A DNA stretch of 64,000 nt from Dysgonomonas gadei ATCC BAA-286 (GCF_000213555.1 NZ_GL891993.1:1-64000), one strand, 5' to 3'; positions 16,737 through 26,852 are shown, counted from the stretch's first letter. Notes: a model not told the origin generated them from the letters alone. Program-made: numbers and translations.

Positions 16737-16770
16737 ATCCCTTTCCCTTCAAGAGGGAAGGGGATATCTT
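16737..16770 (+). terminator. Terminator after the P-loop protein gene
   Basis: ATCCCTTTCCCT (16737-16748) pairs with AGGGAAGGGGAT (16754-16765), 12 bp with one G-U pair, loop TCAAG, then ATCTTTAATA. Confidence 0.8.
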
Positions 16771-16866
16771 TAATATTCTTTAATACTACATTTCGCCCAA
16801 AAATTAGACTGTATGTAAAACATTAGAGATATTCTGATGTTTATAGATAAACACTAAATGGATACT

Positions 16867-16888
16867 AAAGGTCGCAGACCTTTTTACT
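16867..16888 (+). repeat. AGGTC-N3-GACCT palindrome before ppc
   Basis: AAAGGTC-GCA-GACCTTT followed by TTACTTA. It is the second copy of the short palindrome type seen at 1861, 48903 and 49549. With its T-run it could also end stray transcription. Confidence 0.5.
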
Positions 16889-16975
16889 TACTGTTTTAAG
16901 TATATGGCAACGAATCATTGTTATATCTTTAATCCAGAACATTAAATACTTCATTTAAATAATAAATAGTAGACT

Positions 16976-19615
16976 ATGAGTAATTTGCAGCAATCTTTGA
17001 TGCATAACAATATCAAACTGCTTGGTGATATGCTGGGTAAGACAATCGGCGAAGCTAAGGGAAAGGATATGGTAGATCTGATAGAAACAGTTCGCAGACT
17101 ATCTAAAGCCTCGCATTCAGGAGATATTGAAGCACATAAATCGCTGGTGAAGACACTCCAGAATCTGAAAGATGAAGAGTTTCTTCCCGTAGCACGTTCG
17201 TTTAATCAGTTCCTGAATTTAACGAATACAGCTGAGCAGTATAATAGTGTATCGCCTCATGCTCAGGGAGCCGAAAATCCGGTTAATTTTCCAGATATAT
17301 ATAAAAAACTGAAAGATGCCAATCTTAGTGATGAAGTGATAATAAAAGCAATAGAGAATATCTCCATTGATCTGGTATTGACTGCGCATCCGACAGAGAT
17401 AAACAGGCGTTCGCTTATCAATAACCTGAATCAGGTAGATCATTGTCTTGCATTGCTGGACCACGATGATTTGGCTAATTACCAAAAGGTACAGATTTTG
17501 CGAAGGCTGAAGCAACTTATCGCCCAATATTGGTATACAGACGAAATTCGTCAAAAACGTCCGACTCCCAACGAAGAGGCCAAATGGGGATATGAAGTAG
17601 TGGAAAACAGCCTGTGGAAAGCTGTTCCTGCATATATCCGTGAACTCGACGAACAGATAAGGAATACGATACCGTATCGGCTACCGGTTGATGCCCGTCC
17701 GATACACTTCTCATCGTGGATGGGAGGCGACCGCGATGGTAATCCGAATGTAACGGCAAAAATAACTCACGAAGTATTGTTGGACAGCCGTAAAAGAGCC
17801 GCAAAACTGTTTCTTGAAGATGTTGAAGTTCTGGTAAAAGAACTTTCAATGGCTACATGCACTACTGAATTCAGAGATTATATCAAAGATTATGAAATTC
17901 AGGAGCCATACCGTGAATTAATGAAACGGTTGCGTACCAGACTAAAAAATACTGTTGCTTATCTGGATGCCCGTATCGAAGGTAAAAATCCCGAACGCAC
18001 AGAGGATATACTTATTCATAACGAACAATTATGGGAACCGCTTTATGAGTGCTATAAATCACTCGTAGCCTGTAAAATGGAAATAATAGCCGACGATAAA
18101 CTGCTCGATACTATGCGGCGTGTACGTTGTTTCGGCTTAACATTGACCCAACTGGATATTCGTCAGGAGAGTACAATACATACAGAAGCCTTGTCTGAAA
18201 TAACACGCTACCTTGGATTGGGAGACTACGAGACTTGGTCGGAGGAAGACAAACAGGCATTCCTTATAAAAGAACTTAATTCGAAACGTCCGCTCATCCC
18301 TCGTAACTGGGAGCCTAGTCCTCAAACTAAAGAAGTTCTTGAAACCTGTAGGGTGATAGCGGAAAGCCCGGTTGGGTCTATCCCTACCTATGTCATCTCA
18401 ATGACAAGAACACCATCAGATATTCTGGCTGTGTATTTGTTGCTCAAAGAAGCGGATTGTCCGTTTACTTTACCTGTAACTCCATTGTTTGAAACCCTGA
18501 ATGACTTGAATAATGCCAATGGAATTATGCAACAATTGTTTGCTATCAATTGGTATAAAGGTATTATCAAGAATAAACAAATGATCATGATCGGTTATTC
18601 CGACTCAGCTAAAGATGCAGGTTCACTTGCTGCCGGATGGGCACAATACAGTGCGCAGGAAGCTTTGATCAAAACCTGTCAGGATGCTGGAATAGCTCTT
18701 ACATTATTTCATGGTCGTGGCGGTACGGTCGGCCGTGGCGGAGGCCCTGCTAAGGTTGCTCTTTTCTCACAGCCTCCCGGCTCGTTGAAAGACGGACTCC
18801 GTGTAACGGAACAAGGCGAAATGATCAGATTTAAGCTAGGTTTACCTGATTTGGCTATCAAGACACTATCGTTATATACCGATGCTATACTGGAGGCTAA
18901 CCTTCTTCCACCTCCCGCCCCTAAACAGGAGTGGAGGGACCTGATGGATGAACTTTCCGATATTTCATGCAATAGTTATCAGGGGCTGGTTCGCAGAGAG
19001 CCTGATTTTATCCCGTATTTCTATCAGGCTACACCTGAGGCGGAACTGGCTCGCTTACCATTGGGTTCACGCCCGGCAAAGCGCCGTCCGAATGGAGGTG
19101 TGGAAAGCCTTCGTGCAATACCATGGATATTCGGTTGGACTCAAAACCGCCTGATGCTTCCGGCGTGGCTGGGTGCAGGGGAAGCCTTACAGCAGGTGAT
19201 AGACAATGGTAAAATGGATACGCTGAAAGCTATGTATAAAGACTGGCCGTTCTTCGGAACCCGTATCAGTATGCTCGAAATGGTATTTGCCAAAGCCGAC
19301 CTGCGTATGTCGCAGTATTATGATGAAAGGCTTGTGGAAGATAAGTTGCAGATACTGGGGAAAAAACTGAGGAGCCAGCTCGAAAGCGATATGAATACAA
19401 TATTGAGGATATCGCAGGATGACCATCTGATGGAAAGCCTGCCCGATGTTGCAGAGAATATCGCAATGCGTAATATTTATACAAATCCGCTGAATCTTCT
19501 TCAGGTGGAATTGTTGCACCGGACGAGAAAAGACGAGGAGCATTCGTCGGAACTGGAATTGGCTCTGATGATTACAATCTCGGGTATTGCTGCCGGTATG
19601 CGTAATACAGGATGA
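16976..19615 (+). CDS. ppc: Phosphoenolpyruvate carboxylase
   Basis: Carboxylates PEP to oxaloacetate, the anaplerotic entry to the C4 branch that ends in succinate or propionate in these fermenters. 879 aa, full length. Catalytic H138 is in VLTAHPTEINRRS. The other signatures are MGGDRDGNPNVTAK, MIGYSDSAKDAG and FHGRGGTVGRGGGPA. The C-terminus ends in the invariant RNTG. It has a separate unit from the P-loop gene because of the intervening terminator. Confidence 0.97.
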   Translation: MSNLQQSLMHNNIKLLGDMLGKTIGEAKGKDMVDLIETVRRLSKASHSGDIEAHKSLVKTLQNLKDEEFLPVARSFNQFLNLTNTAEQYNSVSPHAQGAENPVNFPDIYKKLKDANLSDEVIIKAIENISIDLVLTAHPTEINRRSLINNLNQVDHCLALLDHDDLANYQKVQILRRLKQLIAQYWYTDEIRQKRPTPNEEAKWGYEVVENSLWKAVPAYIRELDEQIRNTIPYRLPVDARPIHFSSWMGGDRDGNPNVTAKITHEVLLDSRKRAAKLFLEDVEVLVKELSMATCTTEFRDYIKDYEIQEPYRELMKRLRTRLKNTVAYLDARIEGKNPERTEDILIHNEQLWEPLYECYKSLVACKMEIIADDKLLDTMRRVRCFGLTLTQLDIRQESTIHTEALSEITRYLGLGDYETWSEEDKQAFLIKELNSKRPLIPRNWEPSPQTKEVLETCRVIAESPVGSIPTYVISMTRTPSDILAVYLLLKEADCPFTLPVTPLFETLNDLNNANGIMQQLFAINWYKGIIKNKQMIMIGYSDSAKDAGSLAAGWAQYSAQEALIKTCQDAGIALTLFHGRGGTVGRGGGPAKVALFSQPPGSLKDGLRVTEQGEMIRFKLGLPDLAIKTLSLYTDAILEANLLPPPAPKQEWRDLMDELSDISCNSYQGLVRREPDFIPYFYQATPEAELARLPLGSRPAKRRPNGGVESLRAIPWIFGWTQNRLMLPAWLGAGEALQQVIDNGKMDTLKAMYKDWPFFGTRISMLEMVFAKADLRMSQYYDERLVEDKLQILGKKLRSQLESDMNTILRISQDDHLMESLPDVAENIAMRNIYTNPLNLLQVELLHRTRKDEEHSSELELALMITISGIAAGMRNTG

Positions 19616-19754
19616 TAATAACCAGTGATAATAAATAATCTGAATACTCATAAAAGTCAAAAATGTTGTTATTCGTAGTAAATTCTTAATCTATGTTTAA
19701 GACTTTGATTTTTATGAGTTTTTGTTTAAATTCGTATGAAGATTAAATCACGAT

Positions 19755-20975
19755 ATGCAATATAAAATCACGGCACCAAATGCCTTAAATTCGATAATAC
19801 CACTTCCTGCTTCAAAAAGCATCAGTAACAGGGCTCTTATATTAAATGCGTTGAGCCTTAGCGCCTCAGAAATAGCTAATCTTTCTGATTGTGATGATAC
19901 CAATGTGATGGTCGAGGCCTTCACCTCAGGTAGTAACCTGATAGACGTGAAAGCGGCCGGAACCTCCATGCGCTTTCTGACAGCCTTCCTTGCTATTACT
20001 CCCGGTGAATGGATTATAACGGGAACAGAACGCATGAAGGAACGCCCGATCCATCTTTTGGTAGACGCCTTAGTTTCTTTAGGTGCCCGCATCCAATATA
20101 TAGGGAATGTGGGGTATCCGCCGCTGAAGATTAAGGGTACAGCACTGGATGGTGGTGAAATCTACTTATCAGGGGATGTTAGCTCCCAATTTATATCGGC
20201 TTTGCTGATGATAGCACCTTCGATGAGTAAGGGGTTGATAATACATCTGGAAGGGAATATTATATCTGTACCATATATTAAGCTGACATTAGGTATGATG
20301 GCCCAGTTCGGGGTGAAGACCCATTGGGACGGCCGTACAATCAAGATATATCCAGAAGAATATCGGGCAACACACTATACTGTAGAATCGGACTGGTCTG
20401 CAGCTTCGTATTGGTACGAAATAGCTGCTCTTGTCGATGATGCCCGTATAGAGTTGAAGGGTCTGTTTAAAAACAGTATGCAAGGAGACTCTAAAGTTGC
20501 CGAGTTGTTTCTTGATCTGGGTGTAGCAACCGAATATACCAAAGATGGTGTGATACTGACCAAGACCGGCAAGGTGACGAAAAAGATGTTCCATAATTTT
20601 GTGAATGAGCCGGATCTGGCTCAGACTTTTGCCGTTACATGCTGTATGATGGGTATTCCATTTATGTTCACAGGCTTGCAGACGCTCAAGATAAAGGAGA
20701 CCGACCGGATAGAGGCTTTGAAGAATGAAATGAAGAAACTAGGTTACCTGTTATACGATAGCGATGATAGTATCCTGGAATGGAACGGTGAAAGGTGTGA
20801 ACCGGAGGCTGATCCGGTAATAAAAACTTATGAAGACCACCGTATGGCGATGGCCTTTGCTCCGGCAGCCATAAAACTGGATCATATCAATGTTGCGCAC
20901 CCTAAAGTGGTGACAAAGTCTTATCCGCGCTTTTGGGACGACCTCAAGTCGGTAGGGTTTTCAATTGAAGAGTAA
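19755..20975 (+). CDS. aroA: 3-phosphoshikimate 1-carboxyvinyltransferase (EPSP synthase)
   Basis: Sixth step of the shikimate pathway. 406 aa, slightly short but typical for the phylum. Substrate-binding blocks: PASKSISNRALIL (18-30), AAGTSMRFLTAF, NEPDLAQT, KIKETDRIEAL and TYEDHRMAMAFA. It converges with era, with only 8 bases between the stop codons, so the 3' ends of the two transcripts should overlap. Confidence 0.95.
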   Translation: MQYKITAPNALNSIIPLPASKSISNRALILNALSLSASEIANLSDCDDTNVMVEAFTSGSNLIDVKAAGTSMRFLTAFLAITPGEWIITGTERMKERPIHLLVDALVSLGARIQYIGNVGYPPLKIKGTALDGGEIYLSGDVSSQFISALLMIAPSMSKGLIIHLEGNIISVPYIKLTLGMMAQFGVKTHWDGRTIKIYPEEYRATHYTVESDWSAASYWYEIAALVDDARIELKGLFKNSMQGDSKVAELFLDLGVATEYTKDGVILTKTGKVTKKMFHNFVNEPDLAQTFAVTCCMMGIPFMFTGLQTLKIKETDRIEALKNEMKKLGYLLYDSDDSILEWNGERCEPEADPVIKTYEDHRMAMAFAPAAIKLDHINVAHPKVVTKSYPRFWDDLKSVGFSIEE

Positions 20976-20983
20976 GAATAAAA

Positions 20984-21865
20984 TCAATCCAGACGATATC
21001 CGTATTGGCGGAGTAGGTTATCCCTGCTTCGCCAATCTTTTTCTACCTTGACGTATATTTCAAGGAATATCTTTTTATTGAAGAAGCGCTCCATGTCTTT
21101 GCGGGCCATTGTGGCCACTTTCTTCAGCGCTGCACCCTTATGGCCTATGATAATACCTTTCTGAGTGTCACGTTCGGCAATTATCAAAGCCCTTATGTTG
21201 ATAATTTCTTTTTCGTCTTTAAATTCCTCAACGATGACTTCCACTGCATAAGGGACTTCCTTCTGATAATAAAGGAGGATTTTTTCACGGATGATCTCCG
21301 TTACAAAGAAGCGGGCAGGGCGGTCGGTCAGCGCATCTTTTTCGAAGTAAGGAGGAGATTCGGGGATTAAATCCAATATCCTTTTTTTTACAGTATCTAC
21401 ATTGAATTTATTCAGGGCAGATATCGGATATATTTCAGCTTTTGGCAACAGCTCTTTCCATTGAGCCACCAGTTTTTCCAATTCTTGCTGATTGGTCTGG
21501 TCTATTTTATTGATCAACAGCAGAACGGGTGCATCTACGTTTTGTACTTTTTGCAGAAATTCTTCGTTCTTATCTGTTTTTTCTATAACATCCGTCATAT
21601 AGAGCAGTACATCGGCATCACTCAGCGCCGATACGGAGAAGTTAAGCATCGACTCCTGTAATTTATAGTTAGGACGTAGCACCCCGGGAGTATCTGAATA
21701 TACAATCTGATAGTCGTCTGTATTTACGATACCTAATATACGATGGCGCGTAGTTTGCGCTTTCGAGGTGATGATGGAAACTTTTTCTCCCACAAGCAGG
21801 TTCATCAATGTCGATTTTCCTACATTTGGGTTGCCTACTATATTTACAAATCCGGATTTATGCAT
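20984..21865 (-). CDS. era: GTPase Era
   Basis: Ribosome-assembly GTPase that binds the 3' end of 16S rRNA. 293 aa. G1 GNPNVGKSTL (11-20), G3 DTPG, G4 NKID and a G5 region in the GTPase domain. The KH domain at the C-terminus contains GIIIGHKGAALKKVATMARKD. A reverse-strand -7 box (TACTTTTG) lies at 21891-21898. Confidence 0.96.
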   Translation of the reverse strand: MHKSGFVNIVGNPNVGKSTLMNLLVGEKVSIITSKAQTTRHRILGIVNTDDYQIVYSDTPGVLRPNYKLQESMLNFSVSALSDADVLLYMTDVIEKTDKNEEFLQKVQNVDAPVLLLINKIDQTNQQELEKLVAQWKELLPKAEIYPISALNKFNVDTVKKRILDLIPESPPYFEKDALTDRPARFFVTEIIREKILLYYQKEVPYAVEVIVEEFKDEKEIINIRALIIAERDTQKGIIIGHKGAALKKVATMARKDMERFFNKKIFLEIYVKVEKDWRSRDNLLRQYGYRLD

Positions 21866-21890
21866 CTGATACTATTCATTTATTTGAGCA

Positions 21891-21947
21891 CAAAAGTAGT
21901 AAATAAAGATTTATAATACCGAATTCGTAACAATTTTACTACTTTTG
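21891..21947. promoter_or_regulatory. Divergent era/PfkB-kinase promoter region
   Basis: Two TACTTTTG -7 boxes point apart: reverse strand at 21891-21898 (era) and forward at 21940-21947 (PfkB gene). Confidence 0.5.
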
Positions 21948-21967
21948 CATTTCAAATAAACAGAATA

Positions 21968-22867
21968 ATGCATAAACATGATCTTTGCTGTGTCGGGCAC
22001 ATCACTTTGGATAAAGTGGTGACACCTAAAAAAACAGTACATATGCCCGGAGGCACAGCTTTCTATTTTTCTCATGCCATCCGTCATTTCGATGATATAG
22101 ACTATTCATTGGTTACATCTCTGGCCGAGTCTGAAATGAGTGTCGTAGATGATCTGCGATCCAAAAATGTAGATGTACACGTTATCCCGAGCCAACATTC
22201 CGTATATTTTGAGAATATATACGAAGAAAATCAGAATAACCGCACGCAGCGGGTTTTGGCAAAGGCTGACCCTTTTTCTGTAGACGGTTTTGAAAATTTA
22301 GATGCCAAAATATTCTTATTAGGTGCATTGCTCGCAGATGATTTTTCGCTCGAACTGGTCGAGTACCTTTCCCGAAAAGGGCTTATAGCAGTCGATTCAC
22401 AAGGGTATTTGCGCGAGGTAAGGGAGCAGAATGTATATCCGATAGACTGGAAGGATAAGCTGGAAACACTGAAATATGTCCATATACTAAAAGTGAATGA
22501 TCTGGAGATGGAAGTTCTCACAGGGATGAAGGACATAAAGCAAGCATCACAGCAATTATACGACTGGGGAGTAAAGGAAGTGCTGGTTACTCTCGGCAGC
22601 TTAGGTTCCGTAATATATGACGGAAAGGAATTCTATAAGATACCTGCTTATAAACCGGCAGAAGTAGTTGACGCAACAGGTTGTGGCGATACTTATGTTA
22701 CAGGTTATCTGTATAAGCGGGCCAAAGGCGCAAGTATTGAAGAAGCAGGAAAATTTGCCGCTGCAATGGCGACTATCAAAATAGAGAACTCAGGTCCGTT
22801 TAACGGTACGAAAGAAGATGTGGAAAATAGGATAAGGACAGCAGAGCAGATAATTCCTGTTGTTTAA
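21968..22867 (+). CDS. PfkB-family carbohydrate/nucleoside kinase
   Basis: 299 aa ribokinase-like fold. The N-terminal glycine motif is MPGGTAFYFSHAI, and the C-terminal signature DATGCGDTYVTGYL contains the catalytic base aspartate. It phosphorylates a small sugar or nucleoside, but the substrate cannot be told from sequence. It stands alone and is followed by the 583-bp inverted-repeat element. Confidence 0.88.
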   Translation: MHKHDLCCVGHITLDKVVTPKKTVHMPGGTAFYFSHAIRHFDDIDYSLVTSLAESEMSVVDDLRSKNVDVHVIPSQHSVYFENIYEENQNNRTQRVLAKADPFSVDGFENLDAKIFLLGALLADDFSLELVEYLSRKGLIAVDSQGYLREVREQNVYPIDWKDKLETLKYVHILKVNDLEMEVLTGMKDIKQASQQLYDWGVKEVLVTLGSLGSVIYDGKEFYKIPAYKPAEVVDATGCGDTYVTGYLYKRAKGASIEEAGKFAAAMATIKIENSGPFNGTKEDVENRIRTAEQIIPVV

Positions 22868-22928
22868 TTATGATTTATAAGTTATAAATCGTTTAATTCG
22901 GATTCATTCATAATTTATTAATTGATAT

Positions 22929-23511
22929 GAATCGGTGATTGATTTTTAACGTTCAATTGTTTTCTGCTACACTTCGTTCCGCCAGAATGTTCATTTTGGC
23001 ATTGCCCAAAACGAACCAAAAGGCTAGCGCTTCGTTCCTCGGCGACCCAACACCGCAGCTTCGGTGGAGCAAAATAATACGGAATCATCTTTAGCTGAAT
23101 TATCAGCGGGGTATCGCCCCGTTTGATTCTACGCCGCCTGCAATGGATTGGGTGCCTGCCTGCGTCACTAATGCGCAGGGGCGGACGCCATAGTGAGGGC
23201 AAAGCCCTTAAAGCAAATATGCATCAGCCTTGTCATGCGTCAGCCGACGCCATTTGCTTTATGGATGGGGTACCCATAGGGCGAAAAAGGCTAAAAAACG
23301 GAAACGTGTTTGAGCTTATCGACCGATTCGTATTATGGTCTATTCAGAGCGAGTTTTTTCGTTTAGCCTTTGAGTCCGTTATGGGTCGGCCTTTAAAGCG
23401 GGCGTCAAAGCATTTTTGGTTCCTTTTGGGGCTTTGGCCAAAAGGAACACAAGCAATCTCTGATTGTGCGTAGCAGAAAACAATTGAACGTTAAAAATCA
23501 ACCACTGATTC
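22929..23511. mobile_element. 583-bp element with 42-bp terminal inverted repeats
   Basis: The left end (22929-22970) and right end (23470-23511) are inverted copies matching at 40 of 42 positions, with a perfect 32-base core that includes TTTTTAACGTTCAATTG. Less exact symmetry continues inwards: TTGCCCAAAACGAACCAAAA near 23003 answers TTTTTGGTTCC and the following bases near 23413. The inside is clearly GC-richer than the flanks and rich in small stems, e.g. GGGCAAAGCCC (23197-23207) and AAAGCAAAT/ATTTGCTTT (23210-23218 with 23252-23260). No transposase is encoded and no target-site duplication is obvious. It could be a non-autonomous (MITE-like) element or a long structured RNA. From memory, unverified, similar stretches recur in Bacteroidales genomes. 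Confidence 0.7.
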
Positions 23512-23525
23512 GCTTAACTCACAAC

Positions 23526-24737
23526 TTATTTCCTCAACGTTTTGCTCAATGCTGCAATAACAACAATACATCCGCCTAATAACCCTACGGCAAGATAAGC
23601 CCACTCCATCCCATGACTGTCGGATATGGCACCTACTAATAGCGGGGCAACCAACGGCCCTACAAAGCTGATACTCGACATAATGGTAAGGGCTGTTCCA
23701 ACCGGAGTCTTAGCCTTATCCCCGACAATACTGTATAAGGTAGGTACTACGCAGGATATTCCCAGTCCGATAAGCATAAAGCCGATCGAATTGATTATAA
23801 CTTTTATAATAAGAGTATCGGCAGTATGAATAAACAGGGAAGACGTAACGAAGCCTATCAGTATAAGCGCTCCGGCAATCTGTAGCACTGTTTTCTTTTG
23901 CCAGATACGGTATGCAAAATTAGTAAGCATACGTCCCGAAAACATCATAATCATAAATACAAGGAAACCTACCTGTAGAGATTCAGGTGCTTTTATAACC
24001 GATTGGAAATACACATCGCTCCATTCGAACATCGTATTTTCTACGATGAGAGCAAGCAACCACACCAGACCTAATTGTATAAGCAATGTTTCAGGCATAC
24101 GGAAGCCTTTCGGTTTGATCTGCGGTTCCGGTTTCTTTTCTGCCTGTGCAGCTATTGGTGATGCTTCCTGCAGGTATTTATAATTGATAAGTATAGCGAT
24201 AAGCGCGGCTACTGTAATTATCGCAAAATGGACGAAAGTCCCTATTTTCAGGTTAATCATACCATAACCTATCAATGCGCCGATACATGCGGCCAGACTC
24301 CAGCTTGCGTGAAATGTGGCAATGATTGGTTTTCCGTAGATTCGCTCTACTTCAATGGCCTGTGTATTGAGTGATATGTCGGTCATATTCCAAAAAATAC
24401 CAAATAGGAACATGGTTATTCCCAATCCGGTAATATTAGGCATTAAGCTAACTAAAAACAGAGAGAGTGTAAAGCCTGTAATGCTTATCAGGACGGTTTT
24501 CTTACTGCCGATGCGAGGCAAGAAGAATCCGACCAATGGTATAGCTACGAATTTACCTATCGGAATGAGGAACATTAGCAACCCATAGTGCAGATAACTT
24601 TCTACACTGAAATCTTTCTTAATGTCCGGTAAGCGGCTTGCCCAACTGGCAAAGCATAATCCCTGAGCTATAAAAAGAGCCATTACGGCATAACGTATTC
24701 TTTGTTTGGAGTGAGAGGCCGGCTGTATTTCAGTCAT
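23526..24737 (-). CDS. MFS transporter (fucose-permease-like)
   Basis: 403 aa, about 12 membrane segments, with the MFS pattern GLCFASWASRLPDIKKDF in the first loop and a hydrophilic central linker (about 185-205). It is close to the FucP/ProP-like sugar permeases, but substrate is unknown. The start at 24737 (MTEIQPASH) is preferred to a TTG at 24770 because that TTG overlaps a reverse-strand -7 box (TATCTTTG, 24768-24775), so the transcript would start after it. A short AGGA precedes the chosen ATG. Confidence 0.82.
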   Translation of the reverse strand: MTEIQPASHSKQRIRYAVMALFIAQGLCFASWASRLPDIKKDFSVESYLHYGLLMFLIPIGKFVAIPLVGFFLPRIGSKKTVLISITGFTLSLFLVSLMPNITGLGITMFLFGIFWNMTDISLNTQAIEVERIYGKPIIATFHASWSLAACIGALIGYGMINLKIGTFVHFAIITVAALIAILINYKYLQEASPIAAQAEKKPEPQIKPKGFRMPETLLIQLGLVWLLALIVENTMFEWSDVYFQSVIKAPESLQVGFLVFMIMMFSGRMLTNFAYRIWQKKTVLQIAGALILIGFVTSSLFIHTADTLIIKVIINSIGFMLIGLGISCVVPTLYSIVGDKAKTPVGTALTIMSSISFVGPLVAPLLVGAISDSHGMEWAYLAVGLLGGCIVVIAALSKTLRK

Positions 24738-24767
24738 TTTCCTGATGATTTTTTGATTAAAACGATG

Positions 24768-24775
24768 CAAAGATA
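24768..24775 (-). promoter_or_regulatory. -7 box for the MFS gene
   Basis: TATCTTTG on the reverse strand, about 30 bases before the chosen start; it decides the start choice. Confidence 0.5.
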
Positions 24776-24856
24776 AATTCTTTAGAGAAGAATCTTCATA
24801 TGTAAGGCAATTATTTATGCATATACAGGAAGTTTGAGGTATAATTTGTATTTGGG

Positions 24857-25260
24857 TTTATCTATGTATATATAGATGATAGCTCTTTGAAATATTGATA
24901 GGTCCCCTGAATCCCCCAAGGGGGACTTACAGAGAGGGGAAAAGGTAATAGATAGAAAATAGTGGAATAAGTGTAACCTTTGTTACCTTTTAATAAGTAG
25001 TAAGTATTGAGTAATAAGTTGAAAGTTATATGAGATACGAGTAGACAAGATATAAGTTGTTGACTGATGACTGTTAACTGATATAAGTGTAACCTTTGTT
25101 ACCTTTTAACAAGTAATAAGTGATAAGGACTAAGTTGAAAGACCTGCATTTCTGTTAACTGCTAACTGTTTACTGTAAATAGTGTTACTTCTGTTACTTT
25201 TTAACAGTATAATGTAAATATAGGTTAAAGTGATAAGGGGTTTACGTGATATGTGGTTAA
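24857..25260 (+). repeat. Intergenic repeat region B (dispersed GTTAC-rich family)
   Basis: Begins TTTATCTATGTATATATAG and GATAGCTCTTTGAAA, then a C/G-rich stem GTCCCC/GGGGAC (24902-24925). Units of GTGTAACCTTTGTTAC type follow at 24971-24994 and 25087-25110, and a GTTACTTCTGTTAC type at 25182-25205. The linker between the last two (AACAAGTAATAAGT ... TTTCTGTTAACTG) is shared with regions C and D. It lies upstream of the C1 peptidase gene in the same orientation. No gene is present in 24738-25472. Confidence 0.8.
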
Positions 25261-25341
25261 TTCATAATTGAAAAAGAGGGAGAAAAGTGTCACCTTTTCG
25301 ATTTATGTAACATTGTAAGACTGTTATCCCGCCGTATTTCT

Positions 25342-25349
25342 TATTTTTG
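25342..25349 (+). promoter_or_regulatory. -7 box ahead of the C1 peptidase gene
   Basis: TATTTTTG; predicts a leader of about 115 bases before the ATG at 25473. Confidence 0.4.
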
Positions 25350-25472
25350 TATAATAAAAACTATTAATTGATCTGTCTTACCTTGAAAACCGCTATATCT
25401 TAGCAGAGGAAGTACATCCTTATGACTTAATATGTGGGTTTCGGTGCAATGATTTAATAAAACTATTCATAT

Positions 25473-26852
25473 ATGAAAAAGATTCTGTTAACAGGAGCCT
25501 TGTTATGTTCTTCGATAATTCTGTCAGCGCAAAGCATTACAGAAAAAGAACTGCAGGAAATACAATCGAGCTTTAAACAAGATGCTCCAACAAAAGCGAT
25601 TCAGAACATTCTGACAACAAATGCCAATATCACGGCAAATGTCCTGAATCACAGCTTGCAAGGGAAAATCGATCACTACTTCCGGTACAGAGTGAATGTA
25701 AAAGGCATTACGGATCAAAAAAGTTCGGGACGCTGCTGGATGTTTACATCGATGAATGTACTGCGTCCGTCTATTATGGAGAAATACAATATCAGCGAAT
25801 TTGATTTCTCTCACAATTATCTGTACTTCTGGGATATTTTTGAGAAGGCCAACCTGTTTCTCGAAAATATTATAGGTACGAGTAAAGACCCGTTTGGAGA
25901 CAGGGCAGTGGAATATCTGTTCAAATCTCCTGTTGGTGACGGTGGTGTTTGGAATCTGTATTATAATGCCGGTAAGAAATATGGAGTTGTGCCTCAGGAT
26001 GTAATGCCGGAAACTGCACATTCGAACAATACAAGGCAGATGCTTGGTTTGCTGAATGAGAGACTACGCTCCGGCGGATATAATCTGAGGGAACAGGCGG
26101 CTTCAGGTAAAAAAATACAAGATCTAAGGTCGGAGAAAACAGTTATACTAAAAGATGTGTACCGCGTTCTTGCTTTATGTCTTGGTGAACCGCCCACAGA
26201 ATTTACATGGAGATATAAGGATAAAAACGGTATTATAAAGGAATTGCGTAATTATACCCCGAAACAGTTTTATGAAGCTATCACGCCGGAAGATTATTCA
26301 CCTGACAACTATATAATGGTGATGAACGATCCTACGCGTGAGTATTACCAACTATATGAAATCCAGAATTACAAGAATACGATAGAAGGTATCAACTGGA
26401 TATATCTGAACCTGCCGAATGAAGATATAAAGAAAGCTGCTCTGGCTTCCATAAAGAATAACGAGGCCATGTATGCTTCTTGTGATGTAGGTAAGCAGAT
26501 TAATCGGGAATCGGGGATACTGGATCCGAATATGTATGATTATCAGTCTTTATTGGGTGTAAATTTGTCGATGGATAAGAAAGCGCGTATCTTGACACGG
26601 CAGAGCGGATCGAGTCATGCCATGACATTAATCGGTTGCGACACAGATGTGAGTGATACACCTGTAAAATGGGAATTCGAAAATAGCTGGGGAGCAGCTT
26701 CGGGCAATAAAGGTTATCTGACTTTTACAGATAAATGGTTTAGTGAATATATGTTCCGTCTGGTCGTACATAAGAAATATCTGGATGCTAAAGCGGTCGA
26801 TTGTCTTAAACAGAAGCCTGTGCAATTGCCAATGTGGGATTATATGAATTAA
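25473..26852 (+). CDS. Secreted C1-family aminopeptidase (PepC/bleomycin-hydrolase type)
   Basis: 459 aa papain-like cysteine peptidase. Signal peptide about 1-20 (GALLCSSIILSAQ). The catalytic cysteine is C88 in DQKSSGRCWMF; the histidine is in GSSHAMTLIG; the asparagine in WEFENSWGAASG. Bleomycin-hydrolase enzymes are cytosolic hexamers in most bacteria, so the signal peptide marks a periplasmic version, common in Bacteroidetes. It probably trims peptides from extracellular protein digestion. Confidence 0.92.
   Translation: MKKILLTGALLCSSIILSAQSITEKELQEIQSSFKQDAPTKAIQNILTTNANITANVLNHSLQGKIDHYFRYRVNVKGITDQKSSGRCWMFTSMNVLRPSIMEKYNISEFDFSHNYLYFWDIFEKANLFLENIIGTSKDPFGDRAVEYLFKSPVGDGGVWNLYYNAGKKYGVVPQDVMPETAHSNNTRQMLGLLNERLRSGGYNLREQAASGKKIQDLRSEKTVILKDVYRVLALCLGEPPTEFTWRYKDKNGIIKELRNYTPKQFYEAITPEDYSPDNYIMVMNDPTREYYQLYEIQNYKNTIEGINWIYLNLPNEDIKKAALASIKNNEAMYASCDVGKQINRESGILDPNMYDYQSLLGVNLSMDKKARILTRQSGSSHAMTLIGCDTDVSDTPVKWEFENSWGAASGNKGYLTFTDKWFSEYMFRLVVHKKYLDAKAVDCLKQKPVQLPMWDYMN

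Noticed and set aside
22918..23202. Reverse 94-codon frame across the left end of the element
   Set aside because: It runs through the terminal repeat into flanking DNA and has no recognisable domain.
23123..23473. 116-codon frame inside the inverted-repeat element
   Set aside because: It begins with TTG, its stop lies in the terminal repeat, and the composition follows the element's stems, so it is probably not a protein.
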